A DNA stretch of 64,000 nt from Duganella zoogloeoides (GCF_034479515.1 NZ_CP140152.1:5332001-5396000), one strand, 5' to 3'. Positions 44,162 to 53,575 are shown, counted from the stretch's first letter. The notes: generated by a model not told the origin, from the letters alone. Made by a program: numbers and translations.

Positions 44162-47152
44162 ATGAAGAACCGGAACCATAGCAGTCCGCTCAAGCCGTCC
44201 GTGCTGGCAGTCATCGGCGTACTTGCCGCCATGAGCGCCCAGGCACAGGAAACCACCGCACCCGCCAGCGCCAGCGAAGCCAAGAGCGCCGAAGAACAGG
44301 TCGTTGTCGTGACCGGCTTCCGCGCCAGCCTGAACAGCGCGCTGAACACCAAGCGCGCCAGCGACGGCATCGTCGATGTGATCAAGGCCGAAGACATCGC
44401 CAAGTTCCCCGATGCCAATCTGGCCGAATCGCTGCAACGCGTGCCGGGCGTGTCGCTCACGCGCGGCGACGGCGGCGAAGGCAAGCAAATCACCGTGCGC
44501 GGCCTGAACGCGGGCTTTACCCGCGTGCGCATCAACGGCATCGAAGGCGTGACCGCCACCGGCGCGTCCGACATCAACGGCAGTACCAACCGCGGCCGTG
44601 GCTTCGACTTCTCGGTGTTCGCCTCGGAACTGTTCAACAGCCTGGAAGTGCGCAAGACATCGGAAGCGGCCGTGGAAGAAGGCTCGCTCGGCGCCACCGT
44701 CGATCTGCGCACGGGCCGGCCGTTCGACTTCAAGGGCCGCACCTTCAGCATCGGCGCCCAGGGCATGCACAACTCGGTGTCCAAGACCAACGACCCGCGC
44801 GTGACCGCGCTGTACTCGGACCGCTGGAAAACCTCGTACGGCCAGTTCGGCGCGCTGATCTCGGGCGCGTACTCCAAGCGCACCGCGCAGGAAGAAGGCT
44901 ACGAGGCGGTCGAACTGCTCAGCGCCAGCAACGACGGCGGCTTCTGCTCGCCACTAGGTGCGGCCGTGCAAAATCCGGCCAACAACGCGGTCAAGGGCGT
45001 CACCGCCACCAATTGCGGTTTCGGCGTGCCGCGCACGTCCAATACCGCCGCCTACAACGACGTGATGGGCCGCACCGACAATTACGGCGGCACGGTCGCC
45101 AACCCGCTGCCGGGCTCGGGCGCGTTCGCGCCGCGCATTCCGCGCTTCCGCCGCTCGCTCACCGAGTACGAGCGCACCGGCCTGACCGGCGCGCTGCAAT
45201 GGCGCCCGAGCAGCGCCACCGAGTTGAACCTCGACCTGATGGGCGGCAAGTTCAACAACAAGCGCTACGACAACTACATCTCGGCCATCTCGTTCGGGCG
45301 CAGCATGGCGCAATCGAACGGCAAGCCGCAGACATCGATCGTCGATGCGCACTTCAACGACAACGGCAGCTGGGACTACGGCAAGTTCAACGCGGTGGAC
45401 ATCCGCACCGAGGGCCTGCTCGACGTGTATTCGACCACCTTTAAACAATACGTGCTGTCGGGCCGCCACGACGTCACCGACCGCCTCAAGCTGGAATTCC
45501 TGAGCGGGCGTTCGCGCTCGGACCTGGACGAGCCGCAGCGCACCACGGTCCAGTTCGACTCGCCCAACGCCAACGGCTTCTCTTACGACTTCCGTAACAA
45601 TCGTAATGTGCCGACGATTAACTTCGGCGTCGACGTGACCAACCCCAACAATTTCAGCTTCGCGCCGCAGGAAGCGGACGGCACCTTCCACGGCCAGTTC
45701 GTGGGCCGCTACCTGCACACCCGCAACACGCTGAAAACCAACCAGGTGACCGCCGCATTCGAAGCGAACGACAACCTGACCCTGCGCACCGGCCTCTCGC
45801 GCCGCAATAACCAGTGGACCAACGTGGAAATCGGTTCGGGCGGTAACGGCCTGCGCCTGCCGGCCGGCGTCACCATGGACTCGATCTCGCGCCAGATCAG
45901 CGGCTTCGGCAAGGGGCTCGGCGGCTCCGGCGTCCCGAGCTCGTGGGCGGCGGTGGACTTGAACAAGTTCCTCGCGGTGTACAACATCGAGTGCCATTGC
46001 GCGGCCGTGCCCGGTTCCGAATATAACTACCTGAACCAGGCCAACCGGGGCGTCGAGGAAAAGATCGACGCCGCCTTCCTCATGGCGGACTTCAACTACG
46101 ACCTGTTCAACATCCCGCTGCGCGGCAACGTCGGTGTGCGCCACGCACGCACCGAGATGAACTCGTTCGCGCTGGTCAACGCCAACGGCACGCTGGAACC
46201 GGTGCGTGGCCGCAACCGCTACAACGACTACCTGCCAGCGCTGAACGTGTCGGCCACCTTGCACCGCGACGTGATGCTGCGCTTCTCGGCCGGCAAAACC
46301 CTGGCGCGTCCCGAGTACACCGACCTGGCGCCATCGAGCACGCTCAACGCACAGGTGCAGACTGTCAATATCGGCAACCCGAACCTGTCGCCGATCCGCG
46401 CCAAGACCTTCGACCTGCAAGCCGAGTGGTACTACGACAAGAACGCCATGGTGTCGGTGGGCGCCTTCCACAAGAAGATCGGCACCTTCATCCAGGGCGT
46501 GTCGGACCGCGCCGTGTTCTCGAGCCTGGGCCTGCCCGACTCGGTGCTGCTGGGCGGCGGTTGCAGCATCACTGGCGGCACGCCAGCTTGCGCAACGTTA
46601 CCTAGCACCACGGTGGTGGTGAACCGCCAGGTGAACACCCCGGGCGGTCCGCTGACCGGGTACGAGTTCAACCTGCAAGCACCGTTCAGCTTCCTGCCCG
46701 GCATCTGGAGCAACTTCGGCCTGCTGGCGAACTACACTTACGTCGATTCGAAGATCACCTACATCACGCGGGTGGACAATCCGAACACGCCGGCCAACGA
46801 GCAGCTGACCCAGCGCGCCAACTTCACCGGCTTGTCGCCGAAGGCGCACAACCTGACCTTGTTCTACGAGGACCCGAAGTTCAGCGCCCGGGTTTCGGCC
46901 GCGCACCGTTCGTCGTACCTGCTCAACGTGCTCGGCAACGTGCAGGGACACGACTTCACCATCGTCGATGGCTCGACCAACGTCGACTTCAGCATGTCGT
47001 ACAACCTCACGCCGCAACTGCGCCTGAGCTTTGAGGGCCAGAACCTCAACGACACGCCGCTGCGCTACGGCCGCGACAACCAGCGCAACGACACGCTGTT
47101 GTACGTGCATTCAGGCCGCACCTTCGTGGTGGGGATGAATTACAAGTACTAA
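44162..47152 (+). CDS. Large TonB-dependent receptor, Caulobacter/Xanthomonas type
   Basis: A 996-residue outer-membrane receptor. The signal peptide ends near SAQAQE, and a TonB box-like VVVVTGFR is at about 42-49. The plug contains AESLQRVPGVSLTRGDGGEG and ITVRGLNAGFTRVRINGIE, and the barrel runs to the terminal VVGMNYKY. The opening FRASLNSALNTKR is typical of the TIGR01782 class, whose members often take up oligosaccharides or plant-derived compounds (family knowledge). The substrate here is not evident because no catabolic genes adjoin it. AAGAGGA precedes ATG 44162. It is followed by a strong terminator. Confidence 0.93.
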   Translation: MKNRNHSSPLKPSVLAVIGVLAAMSAQAQETTAPASASEAKSAEEQVVVVTGFRASLNSALNTKRASDGIVDVIKAEDIAKFPDANLAESLQRVPGVSLTRGDGGEGKQITVRGLNAGFTRVRINGIEGVTATGASDINGSTNRGRGFDFSVFASELFNSLEVRKTSEAAVEEGSLGATVDLRTGRPFDFKGRTFSIGAQGMHNSVSKTNDPRVTALYSDRWKTSYGQFGALISGAYSKRTAQEEGYEAVELLSASNDGGFCSPLGAAVQNPANNAVKGVTATNCGFGVPRTSNTAAYNDVMGRTDNYGGTVANPLPGSGAFAPRIPRFRRSLTEYERTGLTGALQWRPSSATELNLDLMGGKFNNKRYDNYISAISFGRSMAQSNGKPQTSIVDAHFNDNGSWDYGKFNAVDIRTEGLLDVYSTTFKQYVLSGRHDVTDRLKLEFLSGRSRSDLDEPQRTTVQFDSPNANGFSYDFRNNRNVPTINFGVDVTNPNNFSFAPQEADGTFHGQFVGRYLHTRNTLKTNQVTAAFEANDNLTLRTGLSRRNNQWTNVEIGSGGNGLRLPAGVTMDSISRQISGFGKGLGGSGVPSSWAAVDLNKFLAVYNIECHCAAVPGSEYNYLNQANRGVEEKIDAAFLMADFNYDLFNIPLRGNVGVRHARTEMNSFALVNANGTLEPVRGRNRYNDYLPALNVSATLHRDVMLRFSAGKTLARPEYTDLAPSSTLNAQVQTVNIGNPNLSPIRAKTFDLQAEWYYDKNAMVSVGAFHKKIGTFIQGVSDRAVFSSLGLPDSVLLGGGCSITGGTPACATLPSTTVVVNRQVNTPGGPLTGYEFNLQAPFSFLPGIWSNFGLLANYTYVDSKITYITRVDNPNTPANEQLTQRANFTGLSPKAHNLTLFYEDPKFSARVSAAHRSSYLLNVLGNVQGHDFTIVDGSTNVDFSMSYNLTPQLRLSFEGQNLNDTPLRYGRDNQRNDTLLYVHSGRTFVVGMNYKY

Positions 47153-47172
47153 GTTAGCTTGCACCAATGAAG

Positions 47173-47204
47173 AGGGGCGCCACTGCGGCGCCCCTTTTTT
47201 TATT
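47173..47204 (+). terminator. Intrinsic terminator of the TonB receptor gene
   Basis: A stem of AGGGGCGCC with GGCGCCCCT around a short loop is followed by seven T, 20 bases after the receptor stop codon. Confidence 0.92.
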
Positions 47205-47471
47205 AAAAAACGGTCAGAGCGAGGCGCCAGCGCCGCAGACAGTGCATGAGCACGGCAAGGCGCTGCAACGACGCTCAGAGCGAGGCGCCAGCGCCGCAGA
47301 CAGTGCATGAGCACAGCAAGGCGCTGCAACGACGCTCAGAGCGAGGCGCCAGCGCCGCAGACAGTGCATGAGCACAGCAAGGCGCTGCAACGACGCTCAG
47401 AGCGAGGCGCCAGCGCCGCAGACAGTGCATGAGCACGGCAAGGCGCTGCAACGACGCTCTGGCCGTTTTTA
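47205..47471. repeat. Four tandem 61-bp units inside a long inverted repeat with T-tracts
   Basis: Units begin at 47215, 47276, 47337 and 47398 with an exact 61-base period and one or two differences. Each unit shares CAGAGCGAGGCGC and GGCAAGGCGCTGCAACGA with the 110-bp family. Within each, CAGCGCC pairs with GGCGCTG and the apical stem is GTGC-ATGA-GCAC. The array is bounded by AAAAACGGTCAGAGC on the left and GCTCTGGCCGTTTTT on the right, which are inverted copies with one G-T wobble. The right T-tract overlaps the stop codon of the convergent catalase-family gene. It should work as a terminator from both sides. Confidence 0.9.
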
Positions 47472-48575
47472 GTGTTCTTGCCAGTGGTCGAGGTTGTGGG
47501 GTTCGGCTAATGGCGTGCCATTGCGTTCGGCGCGGAATCGCGCCGACGCTGCGTACACGGCGCGCCGCACCCGCATGATCGAGCCGAGCGGGCGGTGCGC
47601 GGCGAGGCAATGCCACGGGCTGAACTGCATGCCCTTGTCCACCAGCACCGACAGGCCGTGCGTCCAGCCCGCCTGGGCCGGGGCCGCGATGCGCGCCACG
47701 GCCACCCACGGCGTGGTCCACTCCACGGTCGGGTCTTCGATCGGCGTCTCGTCGAGGTCGGTGCACAGTTGTACTCGCAGTTCCCACTCGGCCGCGTGCT
47801 CGGTCATGAAATCGACTACCGCGCCGCGCAAGCCGTTGGGCTTGTGGTCGAGATCGACCGGCTGGTCCTTGAGCATGGCCAGCTCGGGCGACACCGGCAC
47901 CAGTTGCAGCTTGGCCATGTAACGACCGAACAGCACCGGCACCTGGGTGAAGAAAGTTTCGCCGAGGATGTGGGTTTCCGGATGGCCGCCCATGCTGATC
48001 AGGGTGGCGCTTTCGCCGCCGACCGCTTCGATCACTTTTTCGGCGCCCTGCAAGGCGGCCGACAGCGCTTTCTTCAAGCCTGGCGCCTTGTCGGTGGTGG
48101 CGGCCAGCAGCTTGACGCCGCCGAGGAATTTTTTGGCGGTCGGGGTCTGGAACGTCGGGCCATTGACCATGACGAAGTCCTGGGTGACATCGCCCTGGCC
48201 GTCGGCCAGGCGCTCGCCCGGCACGCCGATCACCTTGATGGCCATGCCGCGCGGCGTGGACACTTTATCGTCGAGCAGATCGCCGGGCGTGGTGGACAGG
48301 CGCATCACCACCGGGTATTCACCGCTGGCGGCAAACAGCCCCTGCGAGTAATCGGGCGGCAGGTTGTCGAGCACGCGCAGGGTGCCGCGCAGCAAGCCGT
48401 GGCTCTTGGCATGCACGCCGCGCGGGGCGTGGCCGCTGTCCTTGTGGACAGTGCCGGCGATATCGCGCATCTGCTCCTGCAGACCGGCGATGGTTTCCGC
48501 TTCGTCCTCCTCCAGTACTTCATAGGAAGGATCGTAGGGCAATGGCTGTTTCAGGTGACGGGTGGGAAAATCCAT
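47469..48575 (-). CDS. Catalase-family haem protein (y4iL/SrpA-like)
   Basis: A 368-residue member of the small catalase-like family. GHAPRGVHAKSHGLLRGTL contains the His equivalent to the distal catalase His. YPVVMRLSTTPGDLLDD and VSTPRGMAIKVIG correspond to the conserved catalase core, and DFVMVNGPTFQT follows. It is much shorter than monofunctional catalases (about 480), and the usual proximal haem Tyr motif is not obvious. It may therefore act as a peroxidase or peroxygenase rather than a true catalase. No signal peptide is seen. AGGA precedes the ATG. Function is uncertain beyond the fold. Confidence 0.85.
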   Translation of the reverse strand: MDFPTRHLKQPLPYDPSYEVLEEDEAETIAGLQEQMRDIAGTVHKDSGHAPRGVHAKSHGLLRGTLRVLDNLPPDYSQGLFAASGEYPVVMRLSTTPGDLLDDKVSTPRGMAIKVIGVPGERLADGQGDVTQDFVMVNGPTFQTPTAKKFLGGVKLLAATTDKAPGLKKALSAALQGAEKVIEAVGGESATLISMGGHPETHILGETFFTQVPVLFGRYMAKLQLVPVSPELAMLKDQPVDLDHKPNGLRGAVVDFMTEHAAEWELRVQLCTDLDETPIEDPTVEWTTPWVAVARIAAPAQAGWTHGLSVLVDKGMQFSPWHCLAAHRPLGSIMRVRRAVYAASARFRAERNGTPLAEPHNLDHWQEH

Positions 48576-48754
48576 GAGGGTATCCTGCTGGCTGGTTGGC
48601 TGACATTGCCATCATGGCGTGGTTGCGAGCTGGCGTCTGTGGTGACACGCACGCACGGCCCGAGCCTTCCTTACGCTCGCGCCGGTTCCGCACCAAAGGC
48701 GCGCACGATTGCGCACCAAATTAAAGCATTTCAGCGCGAACGTTAATTTATATA

Positions 48755-48760
48755 TATAAT
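48755..48760 (+). promoter_or_regulatory. Candidate -10 element (TATAAT)
   Basis: A perfect TATAAT lies within a T/A run about 60 bases before the small barrel protein. I see no good TTGACA partner at 16-18 bases upstream, so the promoter call is tentative. Confidence 0.35.
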
Positions 48761-48821
48761 ATTGCGCTCACGAAATATCAATTAAACCACTTCGTGAATT
48801 GACCCATTTAAAGAGAGAAAT

Positions 48822-49379
48822 ATGAAAAACACCATCTTGTTCGCCATGCTGGCAGCACTGGCCGGCACCGCCGCCGCTCAATCGCAAGGCGCTTACGTCG
48901 GCGGCAGCGTTGGCCGTGCAGAACAAAAACTGTCGATCGGTTCGACCAAGGACCACGACACCGGCTTCAAGCTGTTCGGTGGCTACAACTTCAACCAGAA
49001 CTTCGGCCTGGAAGGCGGCTACACCGACCTGGGCAAGCTGGAACGCTCGGGCTTTGGCGCACGTGCTTCCTTCGAACCAACTGCAGTGTATTTCGCTGCG
49101 ACCGGCACCCTGCCGCTGGACGCGCAATTCTCGCTGATCGGTAAAGCCGGCGTGGTCCGTTCCGAAGTGAAGGCCAACGCTTCGCTCAATGGCTTCAACG
49201 TGAACGACAAAGCAAACCGCAGCTCCGCTTACGTCTCCGTTGGCGCTGCCTACGCCATCAACACCAACTTCAGCATTGTTGCCGAATACGAATACTTCGG
49301 CAAAATCGCCAAGTTCGAAGACAGCAACGACAACCTGAAAGCCAACATGGTGTCGGTCGGCGTACGCTACAAGTTCTAA
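48822..49379 (+). CDS. Small OmpA-like outer-membrane beta-barrel protein
   Basis: A 185-residue exported protein with signal peptide MKNTILFAMLAALAGTAAAQ. The mature part is an eight-strand barrel of the OmpA/OmpX/OmpW type: GAYVGGSVGRAEQK, TGFKLFGGYNFNQNFGLEGG, SAYVSVGAAYAINTNFSIVA and the terminal VSVGVRYKF with the BAM signal Phe. There is no OmpA peptidoglycan-binding domain. AGAGAGAAAT precedes the ATG. Codon use and the strong terminator suggest high expression. Confidence 0.9.
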   Translation: MKNTILFAMLAALAGTAAAQSQGAYVGGSVGRAEQKLSIGSTKDHDTGFKLFGGYNFNQNFGLEGGYTDLGKLERSGFGARASFEPTAVYFAATGTLPLDAQFSLIGKAGVVRSEVKANASLNGFNVNDKANRSSAYVSVGAAYAINTNFSIVAEYEYFGKIAKFEDSNDNLKANMVSVGVRYKF

Positions 49380-49404
49380 GCAATACCCGTTCAGTATCGA
49401 TCAG

Positions 49405-49437
49405 CGGCAGGCGTGCACAGCGCCTGCCGTTTTTTTT
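49405..49437 (+). terminator. Intrinsic terminator of the barrel protein gene
   Basis: CGGCAGGCG pairs with CGCCTGCCG around a short TGCACAG-type loop, followed by eight T, 25 bases after the stop codon. Confidence 0.93.
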
Positions 49438-49473
49438 GCCGATTGTGCCGGCATGCGGGTTTGCGTATAATCA

Positions 49474-49492
49474 AATGAGAACCATTTGCATT
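49474..49492. promoter_or_regulatory. Fur box upstream of the fecI-like gene
   Basis: AATGAGAACCATTTGCATT is close to the 19-base Fur consensus and to the typical AATGAGAATCATTTGCATT of iron-regulated sigma genes. It ends 16 bases before the sigma factor start, so it should repress the operon when iron is sufficient. Confidence 0.85.
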
Positions 49493-49508
49493 TACATCCA
49501 CTTCACCC

Positions 49509-50027
49509 ATGTCCGCCACCGATCACGCCCTCGCGCACGAAATCACCATGCTGTACAGCGACCACCACGGTTGGCTGCGCGGCTGGTTGCGCAAGCGGCT
49601 CGGTGACGCCCACCAGGCTGCCGACCTGGCGCACGACACCTTTATGCAACTGCTCACCCGCTCGCAACCGGTGGCCGTGCGCGAGCCGCGCGCCTTTCTG
49701 ACCACGGTGGCGCAGCGGGTACTGGCCAACCATTACCGCCGCCAGCAGCTCGAGCGCGCCTATCTCGACGCCCTGGCCGTCCTGCCCGAGGCGGTGGCGG
49801 TGTCGCCCGAGGACCGCGCGATCGTGATGGAAACGCTGGTCGAGATCGACCGCATGCTGGGCAACCTGGCGCCGGTGGTCAAGCGCGCCTTCCTGATGAG
49901 CCAGCTGGACGGCATGAGCCACGGTGAAATCGCCAGCGCGCTCGAGATCTCGGTCACCAGCGTCAAACGCTACCTGGTCAAGGCAGGCGAGCAGTGCTAT
50001 TTCGGCGCGCACGGGGTGGTGCTCTGA
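49509..50027 (+). CDS. FecI-type ECF sigma factor
   Basis: A 172-residue sigma-70 family factor with regions sigma2 (HAQ-type DLAHDTFMQLLTRSQPV, residues about 35-52) and sigma4 (MSHGEIASALEISVTSVKRYL, about 138-158). The anti-sigma partner FecR and a receptor with the signalling domain follow, which defines a cell-surface signalling system for siderophore uptake. A Fur box precedes it. Its stop overlaps the fecR start (TGATG). Alternative starts at 49486 exist in another frame but do not fit. Confidence 0.93.
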   Translation: MSATDHALAHEITMLYSDHHGWLRGWLRKRLGDAHQAADLAHDTFMQLLTRSQPVAVREPRAFLTTVAQRVLANHYRRQQLERAYLDALAVLPEAVAVSPEDRAIVMETLVEIDRMLGNLAPVVKRAFLMSQLDGMSHGEIASALEISVTSVKRYLVKAGEQCYFGAHGVVL

Positions 50028-51028
50028 TGGCGGCCGCAGCCGTCCCGCAGGATATCGCGCGGCGCGCGGTCGAGTGGATGGTGGAATTGCAATCGCCGCC
50101 GGTGCCCGACGAATTGCTGCGCGAATGGCAGCAATGGCTCGCCAGCCACCCCGACCACCAGCGCGCCTGGCAGCGCATCGAAGCAGTCAACGACCGCCTG
50201 CGCGGCCTGGGCGCCGGCCAGCAACACCCGGCCCCGGCCCTCACCGCCGCCCTGCTGGCGCCACGCGGCTCGCGCGGCCGGCGCCAGGCCGTCAAGGCGC
50301 TGTCGCTGGCGATCTTTACCGGTACGCTGGCCTGGACCGCCGAAGAACACCTGCCTTGGCGTGCCTGGAGTGCCGACGAACGCACCGGCCCCGGCCAGCG
50401 CCGGCGGGTGGCGCTGGCCGATGGCAGCCGGGTGGCGCTCAACACCGCCAGCGCCGTCGACATCGCCATCGATGGCGCCGCGCGCCGCCTGCGCCTGCAT
50501 GCGGGCGAATTGCTGATCGCCACCGCTGCCGATACGGCCCGGCGGCCATTGTTTGTGCACACGGCGCAAGGCGTGCTGGCAGCGCTGGCGGCCAGCAGTG
50601 CGCGCTTTGCCGTGCGCCTGTATCCGCATGCCACCCAGGTCAGCGTGTTCGATGGGGAAGTCGCATTGCGGCCGGCCAGCCTGGCCGCGTCGCCGGTCTT
50701 GCAGGCAGGCCAGCAGGCGCTGTTCGGCAGTGCCGCCGTCATGCCCACGCTGGCAGCTGACGAGGACAGCGTGGCCTGGACCGACGGTTTCCTGATCGCC
50801 AAAGCCATGCGGCTCGACGCCTTCGTGGCCGAACTGGAACGCTATAGCGACGTCGCGCTCGGTTGCGCAGCGGAAGTGGCGGGGTTGCGGGTCTCGGGCA
50901 GTTTCCGGCTCGACGACATCGGCCGGGTGCTCGAAACCCTGGCGGCCACGCTGGCGCTGGACATCGAAACCACCACCCGCTTCTCCGGCCACTGGCGTAG
51001 CGGCATCCGGCTGGCGCCGCGTCCCTGA
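50027..51028 (+). CDS. FecR-type anti-sigma/regulator
   Basis: A 333-residue inner-membrane regulator that holds the sigma factor and relays the signal from the receptor. The N-terminal cytoplasmic anti-sigma domain has AVEWMVELQSPPVPDELLREW and WLASHPDHQRAWQRIE. A weak membrane segment is at about 95-110 (ALSLAIFTGTLAW). The periplasmic FecR domain follows, with RRVALADGSRVALNTASAV and VSVFDGEVAL, and a C-terminal STN-like part with LERYSDVALGC. ATG 50027 shares its A with the sigma stop. The frame is open 11 codons upstream, but the overlap start is preferred. Confidence 0.92.
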   Translation: MAAAAVPQDIARRAVEWMVELQSPPVPDELLREWQQWLASHPDHQRAWQRIEAVNDRLRGLGAGQQHPAPALTAALLAPRGSRGRRQAVKALSLAIFTGTLAWTAEEHLPWRAWSADERTGPGQRRRVALADGSRVALNTASAVDIAIDGAARRLRLHAGELLIATAADTARRPLFVHTAQGVLAALAASSARFAVRLYPHATQVSVFDGEVALRPASLAASPVLQAGQQALFGSAAVMPTLAADEDSVAWTDGFLIAKAMRLDAFVAELERYSDVALGCAAEVAGLRVSGSFRLDDIGRVLETLAATLALDIETTTRFSGHWRSGIRLAPRP

Positions 51029-51117
51029 AAATTTTTTCTTCCAACCTGGTCTGATTTGAATTCTCGCGTGACATAGCAGGTAAGCAAGCAACTTACCTCT
51101 CCGCGAAAGGCTACTCC

Positions 51118-53565
51118 ATGGCACGCAAGCGCCCCTCGATCCTGACCCTCACCACCCTGGCGCGCGCGCTGGCCGTTCCCACCTTCGCCGCTGCCGTGCT
51201 GACAGCGCCGCTGGCCGCATTGGCGCTGGAGACCGCGCAGCGCAGCTACAGCATCGCCGCCGGCCCGCTCGAAGACGCGCTGAGCCGCTTCGGCCGCGCC
51301 GCCAACATCACGCTGTCGTTCGTGCCGGAACTGACCGCCGGCCTGCACAGCAAGGGCTTGCAGGGCAGCCACTCGGTGGACAATGGCCTGGCACGCCTGC
51401 TGGCCGGCAGCGGCCTGGAGGCGGTGCGCCAGCCCAACGGCAGCTACCTGCTGCACCGGGCGCAGCCACGCGCGGTCCAGGCCGATGCCACACTGCAGGC
51501 GATCGACGTCCACGCCGCCTCGGACCGGCTGTTGCCGGTGGCCGCAGGCGGGCAAGTTGCCACTGGCGGCCGCCTGGGCGTGCTGGGCAATGTCAGCATG
51601 ATGGATGCCCCGTTCAACCAGATCAGCTATACGTCCGAGCTGATGGCCAACCAGCAGGTACGCGGCCTGATGGACGTGCTGGAAAACAACCCTTCCGTGC
51701 GTAACAGCGCCCCGATCGACGGCGAAGCCGACATCATCATGATGCGCGGCTTTGAAATGTTTGGCCGCGAAATCATGGTCAACGGCATTGCCGGCCTGGC
51801 CGACAACCGCGGCGGCATGATCGAGGCGGTGGACCGGGTAGAAGTATTGCAAGGGCCAAGCGCCATGCTGAACGGCGTCAGCCCGTGGGGCTCATCGCTT
51901 GGCGGCTCGATCAACTATATCCTGAAGCGGGCTGAAGATACGCCCACCGCGCAGATCACGGGCAGCTTTGCCTCGGAATCGCAACTCGGTGCGCACCTCG
52001 ACCTGGGCCGCCGCTTCGGCGCCGACAAGCAGTACGGTGTGCGCGTCAATACCGTGTATAAGAATGGCGACGGCGCCATCGACCGCACCGCCAACCGCCA
52101 GGCCTTTACTGCCGTGGCGCTCGACTACCGCGGCGGCAGGCTGCGCCTGACGGCCGACGCCACCTACCAGGAAAAGGAACTGCATGGCGGCCTCGCCGCA
52201 CTGCGCATCGGCAGCTCGGTACCGATTCCGCCAGCGCCGCGCGCGGCCAACAACTACAAGCAGCCGTGGGAAGTGTATGAGTCCGACAACCGCTCGCTGC
52301 AACTGGGCATGGAATACGACATCACGCCGGACTGGGTATTTTCCGCCAGTCACGGCCAGTCGCTGAACGACGAAACCTATTTGCAGGCGGTCAGTTCGAT
52401 CAGCAACGTCAATGGCAACCTGTCCGGCTCGGTATTCTGGATTCCGGGCCGCAGCACCAACAAGGGCACCAATATCAGCCTGCGCGGCAAGCTGATTACC
52501 GGTCCCGTCAAGCACACGCTGGTGGCCGGCTTCGGCGATGTGACCGCGCGTCGCGGCCAGGCGACGCTGGCGGTAGGCACGGCAGCAGCATCGAACCTGT
52601 ACAACCCGATCGTGCAACCGTATCGTGACGGCCAGGGGCTCTCCACCGACGTGGACATGCTCAACCGCTACAACGCCAAGTCCACTGTGCTGACCGATAC
52701 CATGGGCCTGTTCGACGACCGTGTCATCGTGATGGTGGGCGCGCGCAACCAGGCCATCGGCACCAAGTTCTTCAGCCGCGATGCCACGACCGGCCTGCTG
52801 ACGCCAACCCGCGACAAGAATTCCAACAAGATTTCGCCGGCCGCCGGCCTGGTGGTCAAGTTCGGCGGCAACCTGTCGGTGTACGGCAACTACATCGAAT
52901 CGCTGCTGCCAGGACCGGTGCCATCGACGTATTACCAGAACTCGCTGCAAACCTACGACCCTTACCCGAGCAAGCAATACGAAGCGGGCATGAAGTATGA
53001 GATCAACAAGCTGACCGTCACCGGCAGTATTTACCAGATCACTTTGCAGAACGGTGTCGAGCAGCCGTCGAACAACGCCGATCCGCGCCCGATCTTCGCG
53101 TTGGACGGCGAGCAGCGCAACCGCGGTTTCGAGCTCAACACCATGGGCGAAGCGGTGCGCGGCGTGCGCCTGCTCGGTGGCTACTCGTACATCGATGCGC
53201 GCCTGGTCCGCACCCAGGACGGACTGACCGACGGCCGCCGCGCCCGTGGCGTGCCCAAGCACAACCTGAACTTGGGCAGCGAATGGGACTTGCCGTTCCT
53301 GGCGGGCGCCACCGTCACTGGCCGCATGGTCACTACCGACCGCATGTTCATCGACACCAATAACACCCGCGTCCGCAGCACGGCGTCGTGGACCCGCTTC
53401 GACCTCGGCGCCCGGTACGCCACCAAGATCAACGGCCACGACACGACCTTTCGCCTGAACGTGGACAACGTCGCCAACCGCAATTACTGGGCCTCCGCTT
53501 CGCGCGGGGTACTGGTGGTGGGGGCGCCGCGCAGCGTGCGCCTGTCGGTGAGCACCGACCTGTAA
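51118..53565 (+). CDS. TonB-dependent siderophore receptor with signalling domain
   Basis: An 815-residue outer-membrane receptor. The signal peptide ends near LAALALE. The N-terminal secretin/TonB (STN) signalling domain covers about 40-118 (RSYSIAAGPLEDALSRFGRA). The plug starts near 150 with PFNQISYTSELMANQQV and contains VEVLQGPSAMLNGVSPWG. The barrel carries YWASASRGVLVVGAPRSVRL and ends in STDL. The STN domain shows that it is the transducing receptor of the upstream FecI/FecR pair. The siderophore is not identifiable, and no biosynthesis genes are present, so it may use xenosiderophores. CTCCGCGAAAGG precedes the ATG. Confidence 0.93.
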   Translation: MARKRPSILTLTTLARALAVPTFAAAVLTAPLAALALETAQRSYSIAAGPLEDALSRFGRAANITLSFVPELTAGLHSKGLQGSHSVDNGLARLLAGSGLEAVRQPNGSYLLHRAQPRAVQADATLQAIDVHAASDRLLPVAAGGQVATGGRLGVLGNVSMMDAPFNQISYTSELMANQQVRGLMDVLENNPSVRNSAPIDGEADIIMMRGFEMFGREIMVNGIAGLADNRGGMIEAVDRVEVLQGPSAMLNGVSPWGSSLGGSINYILKRAEDTPTAQITGSFASESQLGAHLDLGRRFGADKQYGVRVNTVYKNGDGAIDRTANRQAFTAVALDYRGGRLRLTADATYQEKELHGGLAALRIGSSVPIPPAPRAANNYKQPWEVYESDNRSLQLGMEYDITPDWVFSASHGQSLNDETYLQAVSSISNVNGNLSGSVFWIPGRSTNKGTNISLRGKLITGPVKHTLVAGFGDVTARRGQATLAVGTAAASNLYNPIVQPYRDGQGLSTDVDMLNRYNAKSTVLTDTMGLFDDRVIVMVGARNQAIGTKFFSRDATTGLLTPTRDKNSNKISPAAGLVVKFGGNLSVYGNYIESLLPGPVPSTYYQNSLQTYDPYPSKQYEAGMKYEINKLTVTGSIYQITLQNGVEQPSNNADPRPIFALDGEQRNRGFELNTMGEAVRGVRLLGGYSYIDARLVRTQDGLTDGRRARGVPKHNLNLGSEWDLPFLAGATVTGRMVTTDRMFIDTNNTRVRSTASWTRFDLGARYATKINGHDTTFRLNVDNVANRNYWASASRGVLVVGAPRSVRLSVSTDL

Positions 53566-53575
53566 GGGGCGGCGC

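Noticed and set aside
47205..47471. Attachment site or integron array
   Set aside because: No integrase, no gene cassettes and no flanking duplication; the homology to the other palindromic copies explains it better.
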